DNA from: Anaerolineales bacterium
Lineage (GTDB): Bacteria; Chloroflexota; Anaerolineae; 4572-78; J111
Direction of reading: 5' to 3'
Length of the DNA: 64,000 bases
NCBI GenBank assembly: GCA_020634855.1
Contig: JACKAU010000012.1
Span: 1 to 64,000, forward strand
The notes under the pieces are model-generated. The model was not told where the DNA came from, searched no databases, and saw only the letters and a list, made by a program, of their open reading frames with translations. Shown here one piece after another: positions 24,197-33,042 of the stretch. A program made the translations under genes and the position numbers. Positions within the stretch are counted from its first letter, which is position 1. Each line of letters opens with the position of its first letter.

Positions 24197-25552
24197 CTAC
24201 GACGAAAAAGCGTGCCGCCAAGCGAAGGTACGCCGGTAGCCATAATCGGTGCTGAAACTGCCGAAGGCTTTAGCCGGCATCCGCCGAATGGGATGGCGGG
24301 CCAGCGCGCGCAGACCGCGCTGAGCAATACGGTAAGGCGAGTAAATGGCCCGACAAACTTTGTCATATTCCTGCTCGAATTCTGGAACCGTCATTTGTTT
24401 CGGATAGTAAACGACGTGAGCCGTATCGTAGTAGCGCCAAGTTTTGTCGGGGATTAGACGGTCTTCCTGGAGTAACTGATTTCGGAAAGGTGTGCCCGGA
24501 TACGGGGTCAATACCGTGGTGCTCATACTGTCTAGGCCCGAATTTTTGCCGAATTCCCAGGTATCCCACATCACTTTGGGGGTATCATTATCAAAGCCAA
24601 ATACAAACAACCCCACCACGCCGATGCCGTGTTCCTGAATACCTTTGATCGAGGCTTGGTATTGCTTGATTAGTCCTTTGCTCTTGCCCCCTAACTCGCG
24701 CCAGTTGTCCGGATTAACCGACTCAAAGCCAATGAAAAACTTGTCGAGGTGGGCCCGTTTGGCTAATTTGAGCAGGTCCGGATGGTTGGATACGGCCATT
24801 TCGGCCTGAGTGGTCCAGCCGCGCAGCGGCAGTTTTTCCAGCGCCAAGAATAGCCTTTCGGTGTACTCAGGGTCGATAATAAAGGAAAGCCCAAAATTGT
24901 CATCCGTCAGGAAAAAGCGGTCGAGTTTACGCCGTTCGATCTCTTCGACGATCTCTTCGACCGGACGGAACCGCATCTTTTGCCCACTAACGCGGATGGC
25001 CGTACAGAAGGAACAGTTACGGGGACAGCCGCGCGTAATTTCCATCATAGGGGTCCAAAAGCGTCGCCGTTCGTCAACCTGGTTGATGACCCGATCGGTC
25101 AACGGCGCGACGCCTTTGAGATCGGCCCACTCAGTATCATCATAATGCGGCTGAAGCGTATCGTTTTGAAAATCGGCGATAATTTTGGGCCAAGTACGGT
25201 ACGCCTCGCCTGTAACCACCACATCAGCCCAGCGTTTGACGTCCTCCGGCATCAGGGTGGCGTGGTTCCCGCCGACAACAATGGTTTCGACTCCGGCTTC
25301 GCGGGCGATTTGAGCAAAATGCTCGGCCTGTTCAACCTCCAGCGTTTTGGCCGTAATACCGACCAGGTCGTGCTTGCCTAAACTGCGCAGTTTTTTCTCG
25401 ACAGGCTCCCAGTCATTGTGCCAGATCTCGACATCGATATCGTCGGGCACCAATGAAGCCAGTCGCATCAGCGTATAAGACGCAGCGGGGGCTTTACCAA
25501 AAATCCGGCCTTCTCGGCCGGGTTGAATTAAAACAATCTTTCGGATTTCCAA
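24197..25552 (-). CDS. B12-binding domain radical SAM protein
   Basis: A 451-residue enzyme with an N-terminal cobalamin-binding-like domain (about 1-150) and a radical SAM core. The 4Fe-4S cluster motif is TRGCPRNCSFC (Cx3Cx2C, near residue 180), followed by FFLTDDNFG and FFIGFESVNPDN. The overall pattern resembles the large BchE/P-methylase class, whose members methylate or rearrange unactivated carbons in lipids and secondary metabolites. The TTG start has AGGAGG 8 nt upstream. It is monocistronic and the substrate is unknown. HxxAG-type B12 motif residues are not obvious, so true cobalamin binding is uncertain. Confidence 0.88.
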   Translation of the reverse strand: MEIRKIVLIQPGREGRIFGKAPAASYTLMRLASLVPDDIDVEIWHNDWEPVEKKLRSLGKHDLVGITAKTLEVEQAEHFAQIAREAGVETIVVGGNHATLMPEDVKRWADVVVTGEAYRTWPKIIADFQNDTLQPHYDDTEWADLKGVAPLTDRVINQVDERRRFWTPMMEITRGCPRNCSFCTAIRVSGQKMRFRPVEEIVEEIERRKLDRFFLTDDNFGLSFIIDPEYTERLFLALEKLPLRGWTTQAEMAVSNHPDLLKLAKRAHLDKFFIGFESVNPDNWRELGGKSKGLIKQYQASIKGIQEHGIGVVGLFVFGFDNDTPKVMWDTWEFGKNSGLDSMSTTVLTPYPGTPFRNQLLQEDRLIPDKTWRYYDTAHVVYYPKQMTVPEFEQEYDKVCRAIYSPYRIAQRGLRALARHPIRRMPAKAFGSFSTDYGYRRTFAWRHAFSS

Positions 25553-25834
25553 GGATAAATCCTCCTTCTTGGCAAATCGAAATGGATTACGGATGGCAAG
25601 TCGTGAATTTTCTCACAGCGATTTTGAATCGGCTAGAGTCTAGCACAGGATAAAAGTGGAAGCAATTTTTATAAGGGAGACTGTATTTAGTCAGCGGTGG
25701 GCCGGGCTGCGATGATCTTTCGGCGCAGACGGGTTTCTAATCTGACAAGAAGTTGGCTTGTATCAACTTGGCATCCGCCCAAAAACAGGCTATGATCATC
25801 ATGAGTCTATTTCCTTTGAGTGGGGATAAAACCT

Positions 25835-27046
25835 ATGTCATCGCATCTGCGTTCTCCCAATTGGAGTACGCCAACTAAGCTGTTTGTAGCCGCGTTTGCC
25901 ACCATTTTATTGAGTTTAGCGGTTTGGCGTTTTCAAGCCATCATTAGCCCGCTGGTTGTAGCGGGGATTATTGCTTACATTCTTAATCCGCTGATCGTTT
26001 TACTTGACCAACGAACCCCAATGAGTCGGGGCGGAGCCATCGGTATAGTATACACCACGTTTGCCTTAATTGTGTTTGGCCTGCTGACTATGGCCAGTGT
26101 GACGATTTACCAACAATCGGCCGGATTAATTGACGTCGGTCAGGAGGTTATCGTCAACGGGCCGACCCAGTTTGAAGATTTCTTGTCGCGTTCGTTCACG
26201 TTCGGCCCCTGGACGTTTCAACCTAATCAATTCGAGATAGATTTCAATACCATTTTACAACAGTTAGCTTCGGGCTTCCAGTCGATTTTGAGCCAGAGCG
26301 CTCAATTTGTCACGGTAGCGGCGTCGATGACGGCTAGCTGGATTGGTTGGGCGGTGTTGGTGTTTGTCTTGTCGATCTATTTTGCTATCGATTGGCCCCG
26401 TTTTGGCGGTTTGATTAGCGATGCCATCTACCAGCCGGGTTACCGCCAGGACGTCAAACGGTTACTCTCGGAAACGGGGCGCATCTGGAATAGCTATCTC
26501 CGGGGCCAAACTCTGCTGGCAACACTGATGGCCGTGATTTTTACCGTTGTATTGTGGATTTTGGGGGTGCGGTATGCCTTCCTGTTGGGGGTTTTAGCCG
26601 GAGTTTTGGACTTTATCCCGTTTGTGGGGGCGTTTATTACGGTGGCCTTATCGACGGCGGTGGCTGTGTTTCAAGGAGAGAATTGGTTGGGGCTTAGCCC
26701 GCTGTGGTTCGGTTTACTGGTATTGGGCATTGGGATTGTTTTACAGCAGATTGAGGGCAACTGGCTTAATCCGCGGATAGTGGGCGGAGCGTTAGGGCTA
26801 CATCCGTTGCTGGTCATGATCGGAGCAATTATGGGTAGTATCCTGGCCGGCTTGTTAGGCGTAATGCTGGCCGCGCCGGTGCTGGCGACCGTCAAGCTGT
26901 TGGGCGTTTATGCCTGGCACAAAATGTTTGATCTCGATCCATTTCCCGATTCAGAAGCGGCGTCTGAACCAACGGGTGCGCCTACTCCACCCCTCCCCAC
27001 CGACCCGGTTTCTCCCGAGGCAAAACGGCCGCTCCCGGATGCCTAA
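25835..27046 (+). CDS. AI-2E family transporter (PerM-like)
   Basis: A 403-residue integral membrane protein of the AI-2E/PerM family with about eight spans. It has the characteristic C-terminal block YAFLLGVLAGVLDFIPFVGAFI and VLQQIEGNWLNPRIVGGALGLHPLLVM. Family members have been proposed to export autoinducer-2 or act as Na+/H+ antiporters, and the substrate here is not known. The ATG at 25835 is preferred over a GTG five codons upstream, because that GTG lies inside the GTGGGGAT ribosome-binding region. The C-terminal 30 residues are Pro/Ala-rich. The gene is convergent with the RNase gene, 17 bp apart. Confidence 0.9.
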   Translation: MSSHLRSPNWSTPTKLFVAAFATILLSLAVWRFQAIISPLVVAGIIAYILNPLIVLLDQRTPMSRGGAIGIVYTTFALIVFGLLTMASVTIYQQSAGLIDVGQEVIVNGPTQFEDFLSRSFTFGPWTFQPNQFEIDFNTILQQLASGFQSILSQSAQFVTVAASMTASWIGWAVLVFVLSIYFAIDWPRFGGLISDAIYQPGYRQDVKRLLSETGRIWNSYLRGQTLLATLMAVIFTVVLWILGVRYAFLLGVLAGVLDFIPFVGAFITVALSTAVAVFQGENWLGLSPLWFGLLVLGIGIVLQQIEGNWLNPRIVGGALGLHPLLVMIGAIMGSILAGLLGVMLAAPVLATVKLLGVYAWHKMFDLDPFPDSEAASEPTGAPTPPLPTDPVSPEAKRPLPDA

Positions 27047-27063
27047 TCAGACTGCGGCTACGA

Positions 27064-28881
27064 TCATTCGGTCGCGATGCGAAAGTGCGCGTCTAACTCA
27101 GCCAGATTAACACGGTTGAGTTTGAGTGCCACCGTCGAGTCGGGCGGCAAATCTTCACGCAAGTGGAGTTGTGTTTCCAAATCGAGTTCCGGAATGAGAA
27201 TGAGGCTGCGCGGGCCGCGTTTTTCCAGCACTACACCCTGACCATGCCAGTCGGGCCGGCGCATAAGGTAGACCAGCGTCCAATGCTGGCGTGAAAGCCG
27301 TTCGGCGCGGCGCACATCGCCTTCCACCGCCTCAGCCGCGCCAACCCGCTCCAAGATCTGCTGCGTATCCAGCAAACGAGTCCCTTGCAAATAAGCCCGC
27401 AGTTGCTGATGCACCACTAGATCGGAGTATCGTCTGAGGGGACTGGTGGCTTTGGTGTAGATCTCTAAGCCCAGGCCGGCGTGGGGTCCCGGCATACTGG
27501 TCAATTGGCTGCGCCGGAGGGTTAACCGCCGGGCAAAATGGCCGGCGATGGTATCGGGAAAGTCGTTGGGTTCGGGCGCATCTTGCGTGGTAAAAGGAAA
27601 AGGGATGCCTTGACGGGCCGCAAAGCGGGCGACAGCCTCTCCGGCAGCGAGCATGGCCTCTCGAACTAAGTCTCGGCTGCGCAAAGAGGGCAGCGGTTTG
27701 ATGACGACCTCGCCGTCGATGACCCTGATCTTGACCTCAGGCAGGTCGATTGAGATTTCACCGTTAGCCCGGCGGCGGGCCTGGATGGTTTGAGCAACTT
27801 GATAAAGTTGCTTAAACGGCGTCTGATCCAGATGGGCCTCAACCTCTTCGTAGCTCAACCGTTGAACTTTGACCCAACTGGGTCGAATCTCCAAATTAGT
27901 CACTTCCCCCTGGTCATTCAAATCCAATCCCATGGAGAGCGCGGGCGAGATTTCGGACAATCCCAGTGCTAGAAGGCGAGTTGCCTGAGACGGCAGCATG
28001 GTAACGGTTCGCTCCGGCAGGTACAGGTTGGCTCCCCGCGCCCGGGCTTCCAGATCGGCGGGGCTATCGGGTGTAACCAATGCGGCGACATCGGCGATGT
28101 GGACCCACAGCCGGCTGCCTTCCAGGCTGAGCGCATCATCAGGGTCCTGGCTGCCCTCGTCATCGATGGCGAAGGCAGGAAGGTGGGTTAAATCGAGCCG
28201 CTCCTCTGGCGGCAAAGCGGTTAATTCAGCCGATGAGGAGTTGGAAAGCAGACCTAGGCGTGAGGGATACGGATTTGTGGTTTCGTCCCAAACGCCGGTT
28301 TTCAGCAGCCAGGCGTGGGCCGTTTCGGGGGTTTCTGACATATCTAAGGCGTTTAGAACCCGGCTTCGGTCAACCCGACCGTAGGCCAGCGTTTCCACAT
28401 CGCGTAGATAAATCTGGTCGTCGGGCTTAACCTGTCCTTGGCGGGCGCGATCAATGAATTCGCTCCAGGCTTGCTCTCTGGCTATTTTTGCGGCTCGTTC
28501 CACTTTAGTTTGGGCCACTTGCTCTGCCGAGACGGCCGTGATGGCGTCGGGTTCGCCGGAGAAATAGAGGCCGTCCAGCACCAACTCCCAGGTAGCCCAG
28601 GCTGTGGCCGGGGTGTACGCTTCAAAGATCAGGTCGGCCAGTTCCGGCAGCGAGGTAGTGCTGCCCGCCAACAGTTCCCAGGCAGTTTCGACTTCGCCGA
28701 ATTGGGGCTTCAACTCGCTGAGATTGTCCATCGGGCCGGGGTGTAACAACGCCACATCTTTGGGCCGCACCTTGAGATGTCGGCCATCTTCTAATTTGAT
28801 CTCTAATTTGTCACCGCTCTGAAGGAGTTTAGCGGGTCGATTTTTGTAAAGCACCAGGCTGTTGGGACGAGGACTGGTCAT
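27064..28881 (-). CDS. RNase II/R family exoribonuclease (RNB domain)
   Basis: A 605-residue 3'-5' exoribonuclease that degrades RNA processively. The N-terminal 230 residues are a non-standard cold-shock/helical region. The RNB domain begins AFAIDDEGSQDPDDALSLEG, holding the four catalytic Asp residues, and continues with LYLPERTVTMLP and KATSPLRRYSDLVVHQQL, the family signature near the active-site tunnel. A short C-terminal S1-like beta domain follows (about 545-605). Length is nearer RNase II than RNase R, which usually exceeds 700 residues and carries two cold-shock domains. Confidence 0.92.
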   Translation of the reverse strand: MTSPRPNSLVLYKNRPAKLLQSGDKLEIKLEDGRHLKVRPKDVALLHPGPMDNLSELKPQFGEVETAWELLAGSTTSLPELADLIFEAYTPATAWATWELVLDGLYFSGEPDAITAVSAEQVAQTKVERAAKIAREQAWSEFIDRARQGQVKPDDQIYLRDVETLAYGRVDRSRVLNALDMSETPETAHAWLLKTGVWDETTNPYPSRLGLLSNSSSAELTALPPEERLDLTHLPAFAIDDEGSQDPDDALSLEGSRLWVHIADVAALVTPDSPADLEARARGANLYLPERTVTMLPSQATRLLALGLSEISPALSMGLDLNDQGEVTNLEIRPSWVKVQRLSYEEVEAHLDQTPFKQLYQVAQTIQARRRANGEISIDLPEVKIRVIDGEVVIKPLPSLRSRDLVREAMLAAGEAVARFAARQGIPFPFTTQDAPEPNDFPDTIAGHFARRLTLRRSQLTSMPGPHAGLGLEIYTKATSPLRRYSDLVVHQQLRAYLQGTRLLDTQQILERVGAAEAVEGDVRRAERLSRQHWTLVYLMRRPDWHGQGVVLEKRGPRSLILIPELDLETQLHLREDLPPDSTVALKLNRVNLAELDAHFRIATE

Positions 28882-28959
28882 AACTGTCTCCGGTAGTTTT
28901 AGTCTTAATCTGATTATAGCCGAAATCCCTTAGATCGACAGCTTTTTCATCTCCACCCT

Positions 28960-29002
28960 AAACTCCACAAACTCCATAAACTCTATAAACTCTATAACTC
29001 TC
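28960..29002. repeat. Short tandem repeat (AAACTCYATA)n
   Basis: Four to five imperfect copies of a 10-11 bp unit (AAACTCCACA, AAACTCCATA, AAACTCTATA) lie between the RNase and DUF971 genes. No function is evident. Confidence 0.6.
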
Positions 29003-29082
29003 CCCCCGACGACTTTGTAATTTAAACTTTGAACGTGTACAATCTAGCCCAAATTGACTGCACAGTGAGGTAATTAAGCCAG

Positions 29083-29430
29083 ATGTCGATAGAGCGATTA
29101 ACCCCGGAGCAAAAACATGCCACCAATGTAGAAGTGGACTTGAAGCAGCGCCAAGTTCGGATTACCTGGGGTGACGGATTTGAAAGCATATATCCGCTTG
29201 ATTTGCTGCGTAAAAATTGTCCATGCGCTGCTTGCAACGAGCAGCGCAAAGACGATGATCCTCTCCGTATTTTGAAACCGGATCAGGCTTTGGCCAGCGG
29301 CGATCTGACGCCGGGTAATCCGGTAGAACTGGTGGGTAATTACGCCCTGCAATTCAACTGGATCGATGGGCACCGCACCGGTATTTATACGTTTGAGTTC
29401 TTACGCCGGCTGTCGCCCCCTAAAGCCTAG
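29083..29430 (+). CDS. DUF971 / GBBH-like N-terminal domain protein
   Basis: A 115-residue protein equal to the stand-alone DUF971 domain, the N-terminal Zn-binding domain of gamma-butyrobetaine hydroxylases. Key features are ITWGDGFESIYPLDLLRKNCPCAACNEQR with a CPCxxC zinc-ligand cluster (about residues 47-51) and the C-terminal YALQFNWIDGHRTGIYTFEFLR. Free-standing copies in bacteria often sit near Fe-S assembly or Mrp/ApbC genes, and their role is unsettled. No such neighbour occurs here. Its own promoter is likely, because the upstream gene is divergent. Confidence 0.88.
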   Translation: MSIERLTPEQKHATNVEVDLKQRQVRITWGDGFESIYPLDLLRKNCPCAACNEQRKDDDPLRILKPDQALASGDLTPGNPVELVGNYALQFNWIDGHRTGIYTFEFLRRLSPPKA

Positions 29431-29469
29431 CCGAAGCCAAATTTTATCGCTCATTTATGTAAACTTATT

Positions 29470-29498
29470 TTGCAATCTTCTTATTTTTACTTTACAAT
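29470..29498 (+). promoter_or_regulatory. Promoter of the deacetylase gene, predicted leaderless
   Basis: TTGCAA (29470-29475) and TACAAT (29493-29498) are 17 bp apart. Transcription would begin near 29505, the GTG start codon itself, and no Shine-Dalgarno sequence is present, so the mRNA may be leaderless. Confidence 0.55.
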
Positions 29499-29504
29499 AA
29501 ATGA

Positions 29505-30593
29505 GTGACAACAAACTTTCTGACCCAAACTTTTTTCCACAAATTTATTACGATAACCGTTTTATTGGTGCTTGGTGGGGTAATGGCGGTGGGCTGTAGC
29601 TTTATTCAAGTTGTGTCCAACGACACCCCAACCAAATCAAACATTGTCTTTGTAACGGTGACCCCTGAACCCAGTTTGACGCTAAGCGAAGGGAAGCGGT
29701 TTAAAGAAACGATTACGCCCGAGGCGACCTCCGCCAGACCCTATTTCGCCGACGCCAATGAACTGGGGCAGGTGATGGTGTTAGAATACCACCGCATCAG
29801 TTATCCTGAAGATCGCTACCAGCGGACTCCCGATAATTTTCGCAATGATCTTCAGCGCCTCTACGATCAGGGTTACTACCCGGTCAATTTTATCGATGTG
29901 GTGAACGGTTTGCCTAACGTGCCGCCCGGCAAGAAACCTATCGTGCTAACCTTTGATGACTCGGACATCAGCCAATTTCGCATGCTGCCCGATAATACCA
30001 TCGATGCCGACAGTGCGGTCGGCATTATGATGAACTTTCACTATCAGTACGGCGATGATTGGCCGCCGCATGCCACGTTTTTTGTACTCGGTAATGACGT
30101 TCAAGATAACATCGCGATTTTTGGGCAGCCTGAGTGGGCCAAAGCTAAGCTCCAATTTTTGGTTGATGTAGGGATGGAGATCGGCAGCCATACGGTCAAT
30201 CACACCGATCTGTCCGTGGCCACCGCCGAGCGGATCGAATGGGAATTGGCCGTCAGTAAGCATGTCATCGAAACGTTAGTCCCCGACTATACCGTCAAAA
30301 CGTTATCGGTTCCGTACGGCGGCTTCCCCTTTACGCTCGATTTCTTAAAGGCCGGCAATTGGGGGGGGTACAATTATAGTTACGCCGGTAATGTGGCCGC
30401 TTGGGGCGGGCCGTCGGTGTCTCCCTTTGACCCTACGTTTGAGCGATATAAGGTTTCTCGTTTGGAGATTAGCAGCACTTGGATGGATCACTGGCTGACC
30501 TATTTTGAGCAGAATCCCCAAGAATATTACATTTCAGACGGCGACCCGAATCGGTTGACCGCGCCGCGGCTGGAAATTGCCGCCGAGAATTAA
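29505..30593 (+). CDS. Polysaccharide deacetylase-like lipoprotein (NodB homology)
   Basis: A 362-residue predicted lipoprotein with an N-terminal hydrophobic segment and lipobox GGVMAVGC (Cys near residue 32). The catalytic domain has the NodB motifs LTFDDSD (motif 1, metal and base Asp) and GSHTVNHTDLS (motif 2, metal-binding His residues), with a C-terminal LSVPYGGFP in the motif 3 position. It probably removes acetyl groups from cell-wall or capsular sugars outside the membrane. The start is GTG with no ribosome binding site. A terminator follows immediately. Confidence 0.88.
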   Translation: MTTNFLTQTFFHKFITITVLLVLGGVMAVGCSFIQVVSNDTPTKSNIVFVTVTPEPSLTLSEGKRFKETITPEATSARPYFADANELGQVMVLEYHRISYPEDRYQRTPDNFRNDLQRLYDQGYYPVNFIDVVNGLPNVPPGKKPIVLTFDDSDISQFRMLPDNTIDADSAVGIMMNFHYQYGDDWPPHATFFVLGNDVQDNIAIFGQPEWAKAKLQFLVDVGMEIGSHTVNHTDLSVATAERIEWELAVSKHVIETLVPDYTVKTLSVPYGGFPFTLDFLKAGNWGGYNYSYAGNVAAWGGPSVSPFDPTFERYKVSRLEISSTWMDHWLTYFEQNPQEYYISDGDPNRLTAPRLEIAAEN

Positions 30594-30629
30594 AAACGGC
30601 GTTGGCTTATGGCCAACGCCGTTTTTTTA
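30594..30629 (+). terminator. Rho-independent terminator
   Basis: AAAACGGCGTTGGC pairs with GCCAACGCCGTTTT around a short loop and runs into a T tract. It begins directly after the deacetylase stop and can also serve the convergent secreted-protein gene. Confidence 0.9.
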
Positions 30630-30661
30630 TCTAACAACCGACCCGTGTAATACCGGCGGCA

Positions 30662-31903
30662 TTAGTTGGTGAACACCTTGAAATTATCGAAATCAACGAC
30701 AATCTTACCATCATTGGTTCTCTCCCGCAGGTAGACCCCGGTTCCTTTACCCCCGTACGGTGAGCCATCTGTATAGCTTCTAAGGAATTGGCCATTCAGA
30801 TAAATGGATATGGCGCCACTACTGTTACGGGTTATTCTGAGCGTGTTTGTGTTTTTATACCCGTTGCTCTCATCATCGCAATCGCCACTGACTTTCGAAC
30901 TGTCGTGTCGATACAGTCGGTAATCGCAGTTGTTGTTGTCATATTCTATTCTGAATAGATAATATTCATCGCCGCCTTCGCCGTCGATGTAGATGCCGGC
31001 GTCGAATTTATCACTGTCGCTGTCGCCATCGCGTTTGAATTCAACTTCAAACGCGCCAATGGTGCGTTCGGCCGCTTTCGGCGCGGGGAAGAAACAGGTT
31101 TCATCTTTATAGGCAGTGGCTTTATACTTGCCACCGTCAATGTCGGCGGCGCAGTCATCCTCGTCATCATCATCGATATCAAACTCACCGGTGGGCCAGC
31201 CATCATCATCATCGAATGTGGCCTCATACACCAAGGGCTGGGGCGTTGGCGTGGGAAATTTACTGAGTTGAGGAAAATACATATCGCCACAAGTCTGCGA
31301 ATTAACGATGTTTATAGTGGTGCTACTCTGTTTGATGTTCGTTGTTTCAAACAAGGGATATACCGTCGCCGTGTAAAAGGCGGCTCCGTTACAACTATTG
31401 GCGGCTATTGTGCCATTGACTGTGATAGAGGCTTGGCCCCCATTGGCTGCCAATGGTCCGGGTAGAAATAAAATATTTTGGCCGTTGGTAACCACAGGCG
31501 AACCTGTTCCGACGAACGAATTGAAGTTATTAAACACATACTCTTTTGGGAAATCTGATTGGAAAAAGATGTAATTAACCGGCGAAGGACCATTATTAGT
31601 AATAGTGACTTTGATACTTAAGGAACTGTTAGGGTTTCTATTAACACTAGATGGATTGACGCTAACGCTCAGGTTAGCGGCCGCGATTGTGACCTCGTCC
31701 TCGGTTAATCCATACTCAGCGATAATTTTTTCTCGAAATGATGATTCCGAATCAGCTTTTATAACGGTGGTTTCAACAGTTGGCCCTGCGGCTGGCGCCG
31801 GATCATTGGAAACCTGGACGCTCATCGATAAGAAGATGAGCACTGCGGCCGCAAATACGAGGGTTATAAATATTTGTACTTCACTCTTGATTTTTTGAAA
31901 CAT
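30662..31903 (-). CDS. Exported protein with DUF11-like and concanavalin-like domains
   Basis: A 413-residue exported protein with an N-terminal signal or anchor (hydrophobic residues about 11-30). Residues 75-200 form a DUF11/CARDB-like Ig domain (VTITNNGPSPVNYIFF). A short Pro/Thr stalk (PTPTPQP) and a very Asp-rich segment (TFDDDDGWPTGEFDIDDDDEDDC) follow, the latter suited to Ca2+ binding. Residues 240-413 form a LamG/3-keto-disaccharide-hydrolase-like beta-sandwich (FDAGIYIDGEGGDEYYLFRI, ISIYLNGQFLRSY, VVDFDNFKVF). This domain usually binds or cleaves sugars, but no catalytic residues can be assigned. Confidence 0.78.
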   Translation of the reverse strand: MFQKIKSEVQIFITLVFAAAVLIFLSMSVQVSNDPAPAAGPTVETTVIKADSESSFREKIIAEYGLTEDEVTIAAANLSVSVNPSSVNRNPNSSLSIKVTITNNGPSPVNYIFFQSDFPKEYVFNNFNSFVGTGSPVVTNGQNILFLPGPLAANGGQASITVNGTIAANSCNGAAFYTATVYPLFETTNIKQSSTTINIVNSQTCGDMYFPQLSKFPTPTPQPLVYEATFDDDDGWPTGEFDIDDDDEDDCAADIDGGKYKATAYKDETCFFPAPKAAERTIGAFEVEFKRDGDSDSDKFDAGIYIDGEGGDEYYLFRIEYDNNNCDYRLYRHDSSKVSGDCDDESNGYKNTNTLRITRNSSGAISIYLNGQFLRSYTDGSPYGGKGTGVYLRERTNDGKIVVDFDNFKVFTN

Positions 31904-32340
31904 GTGTTAAAATCTCTCTTTATCTCTCTTTCCATAAATTGGCATTGATCGTAATAAATATTGGTCGTAGTTAGAAAAACGATTGAAAAATCGAAGCGAC
32001 CAATAGCGTTGAACCCTCCCGTACGGCAGCTAGAAGTAGCGCAGATTTTCAAAAGCCGGTATTGCAATAGCGACTAGCCAGGTCTTTAAGTTGGTAAATT
32101 TCAAGAGTCCGGAAACTTATGGGGAAATAATGCGTATAGATCTAGAGTAACTACTAGTATAAGGTGTTGCGGGAAAGGTGTAATGAGTCTTTAGACGTAT
32201 TATCAATCGGTCTAAAGTTGGAACTGCAAAAAAACACCGGTTCATTTCATATTTATACCCTCTTTTTAGGACTTCGTACTTTTGTGCTATAATTTTATTC
32301 AGTTTGGCTTTATTTCATAATTACAAAGGGGCACGTTATC
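31904..32340. other. Intergenic region between divergent genes
   Basis: A 437-bp AT-rich gap between the minus-strand exported-protein gene and the plus-strand coiled-coil gene. It should contain both promoters. I see no RNA gene, riboswitch or convincing reading frame; the 67-codon minus-strand frame at its left edge lacks support. Confidence 0.5.
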
Positions 32341-33030
32341 ATGCCATTTTTGGTTGTCGCGCTAATATTAGTATTAATTTTGGCTGTTGGATTTGGGATT
32401 ATTTATCTTTCTACGACGCTTATCCTCAAAATCTTCAGTCTTTTTGTCAAATCTGTGTTTGATCAACCCATTAACGTCACATCCGCCCCTATCACCGTTA
32501 AGCGATCTCTGCGTGAAGCCAGACATTATGCCCAGTTGATCCGTAAAACCGCCCAACAACACCCGGCCGGTCCAATGCAAGATCGCTTGGCGCTGATTAT
32601 TAAGCCGGTTGATGAGTGGTTAGCAAATTTGGACCGGCTGGAAACAGCGCTTAAAAAGCTATACGGTCAGCGCAATCTTACGCGTGAAATCCGACAGTTT
32701 TCATTTGAAATTGAAAAGCTTCATCGCCAGCTATTGAGTGCCGATGAAGAAAATTTGGCCTCATTAAGGAGCCTGCTAGAAAGCAAACGCAAACATCAAA
32801 AGGCGTTGCAACAACTCCAATCGTTTCAAAATCAGGCCGAATTGCGGATACAGAAGATTGCATCCGATCTAGGGGCCACCCACGCCGAAATGCTGTTGGT
32901 CACGGCCAAGGGTGATTTCAAAGACAATCGCCTTCAGCGGCTGGATGAAAACCTGCAAGATCAAGTAACCAGCCTCAGAGATATGATTTCGGCAATGGAT
33001 GAGATGGGGTACGGTCGAGCCGCAAACTGA
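32341..33030 (+). CDS. Membrane-anchored coiled-coil protein, unknown
   Basis: A 229-residue protein with one N-terminal transmembrane span (about 3-37) and a long helical, charged remainder with heptad-like stretches (residues 85-215). No enzyme motif is visible. AAAGGGG lies upstream of the ATG. It is convergent with coaBC, 12 bp apart. Its form suggests a structural or scaffolding role at the membrane, but this is inference. Confidence 0.75.
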   Translation: MPFLVVALILVLILAVGFGIIYLSTTLILKIFSLFVKSVFDQPINVTSAPITVKRSLREARHYAQLIRKTAQQHPAGPMQDRLALIIKPVDEWLANLDRLETALKKLYGQRNLTREIRQFSFEIEKLHRQLLSADEENLASLRSLLESKRKHQKALQQLQSFQNQAELRIQKIASDLGATHAEMLLVTAKGDFKDNRLQRLDENLQDQVTSLRDMISAMDEMGYGRAAN

Positions 33031-33042
33031 CGGCTACTGACG

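Noticed and set aside
31864..32067. 67-codon minus-strand frame upstream of the exported-protein gene
   Set aside because: Overlaps the upstream region of a better-supported gene and has no supporting motif.
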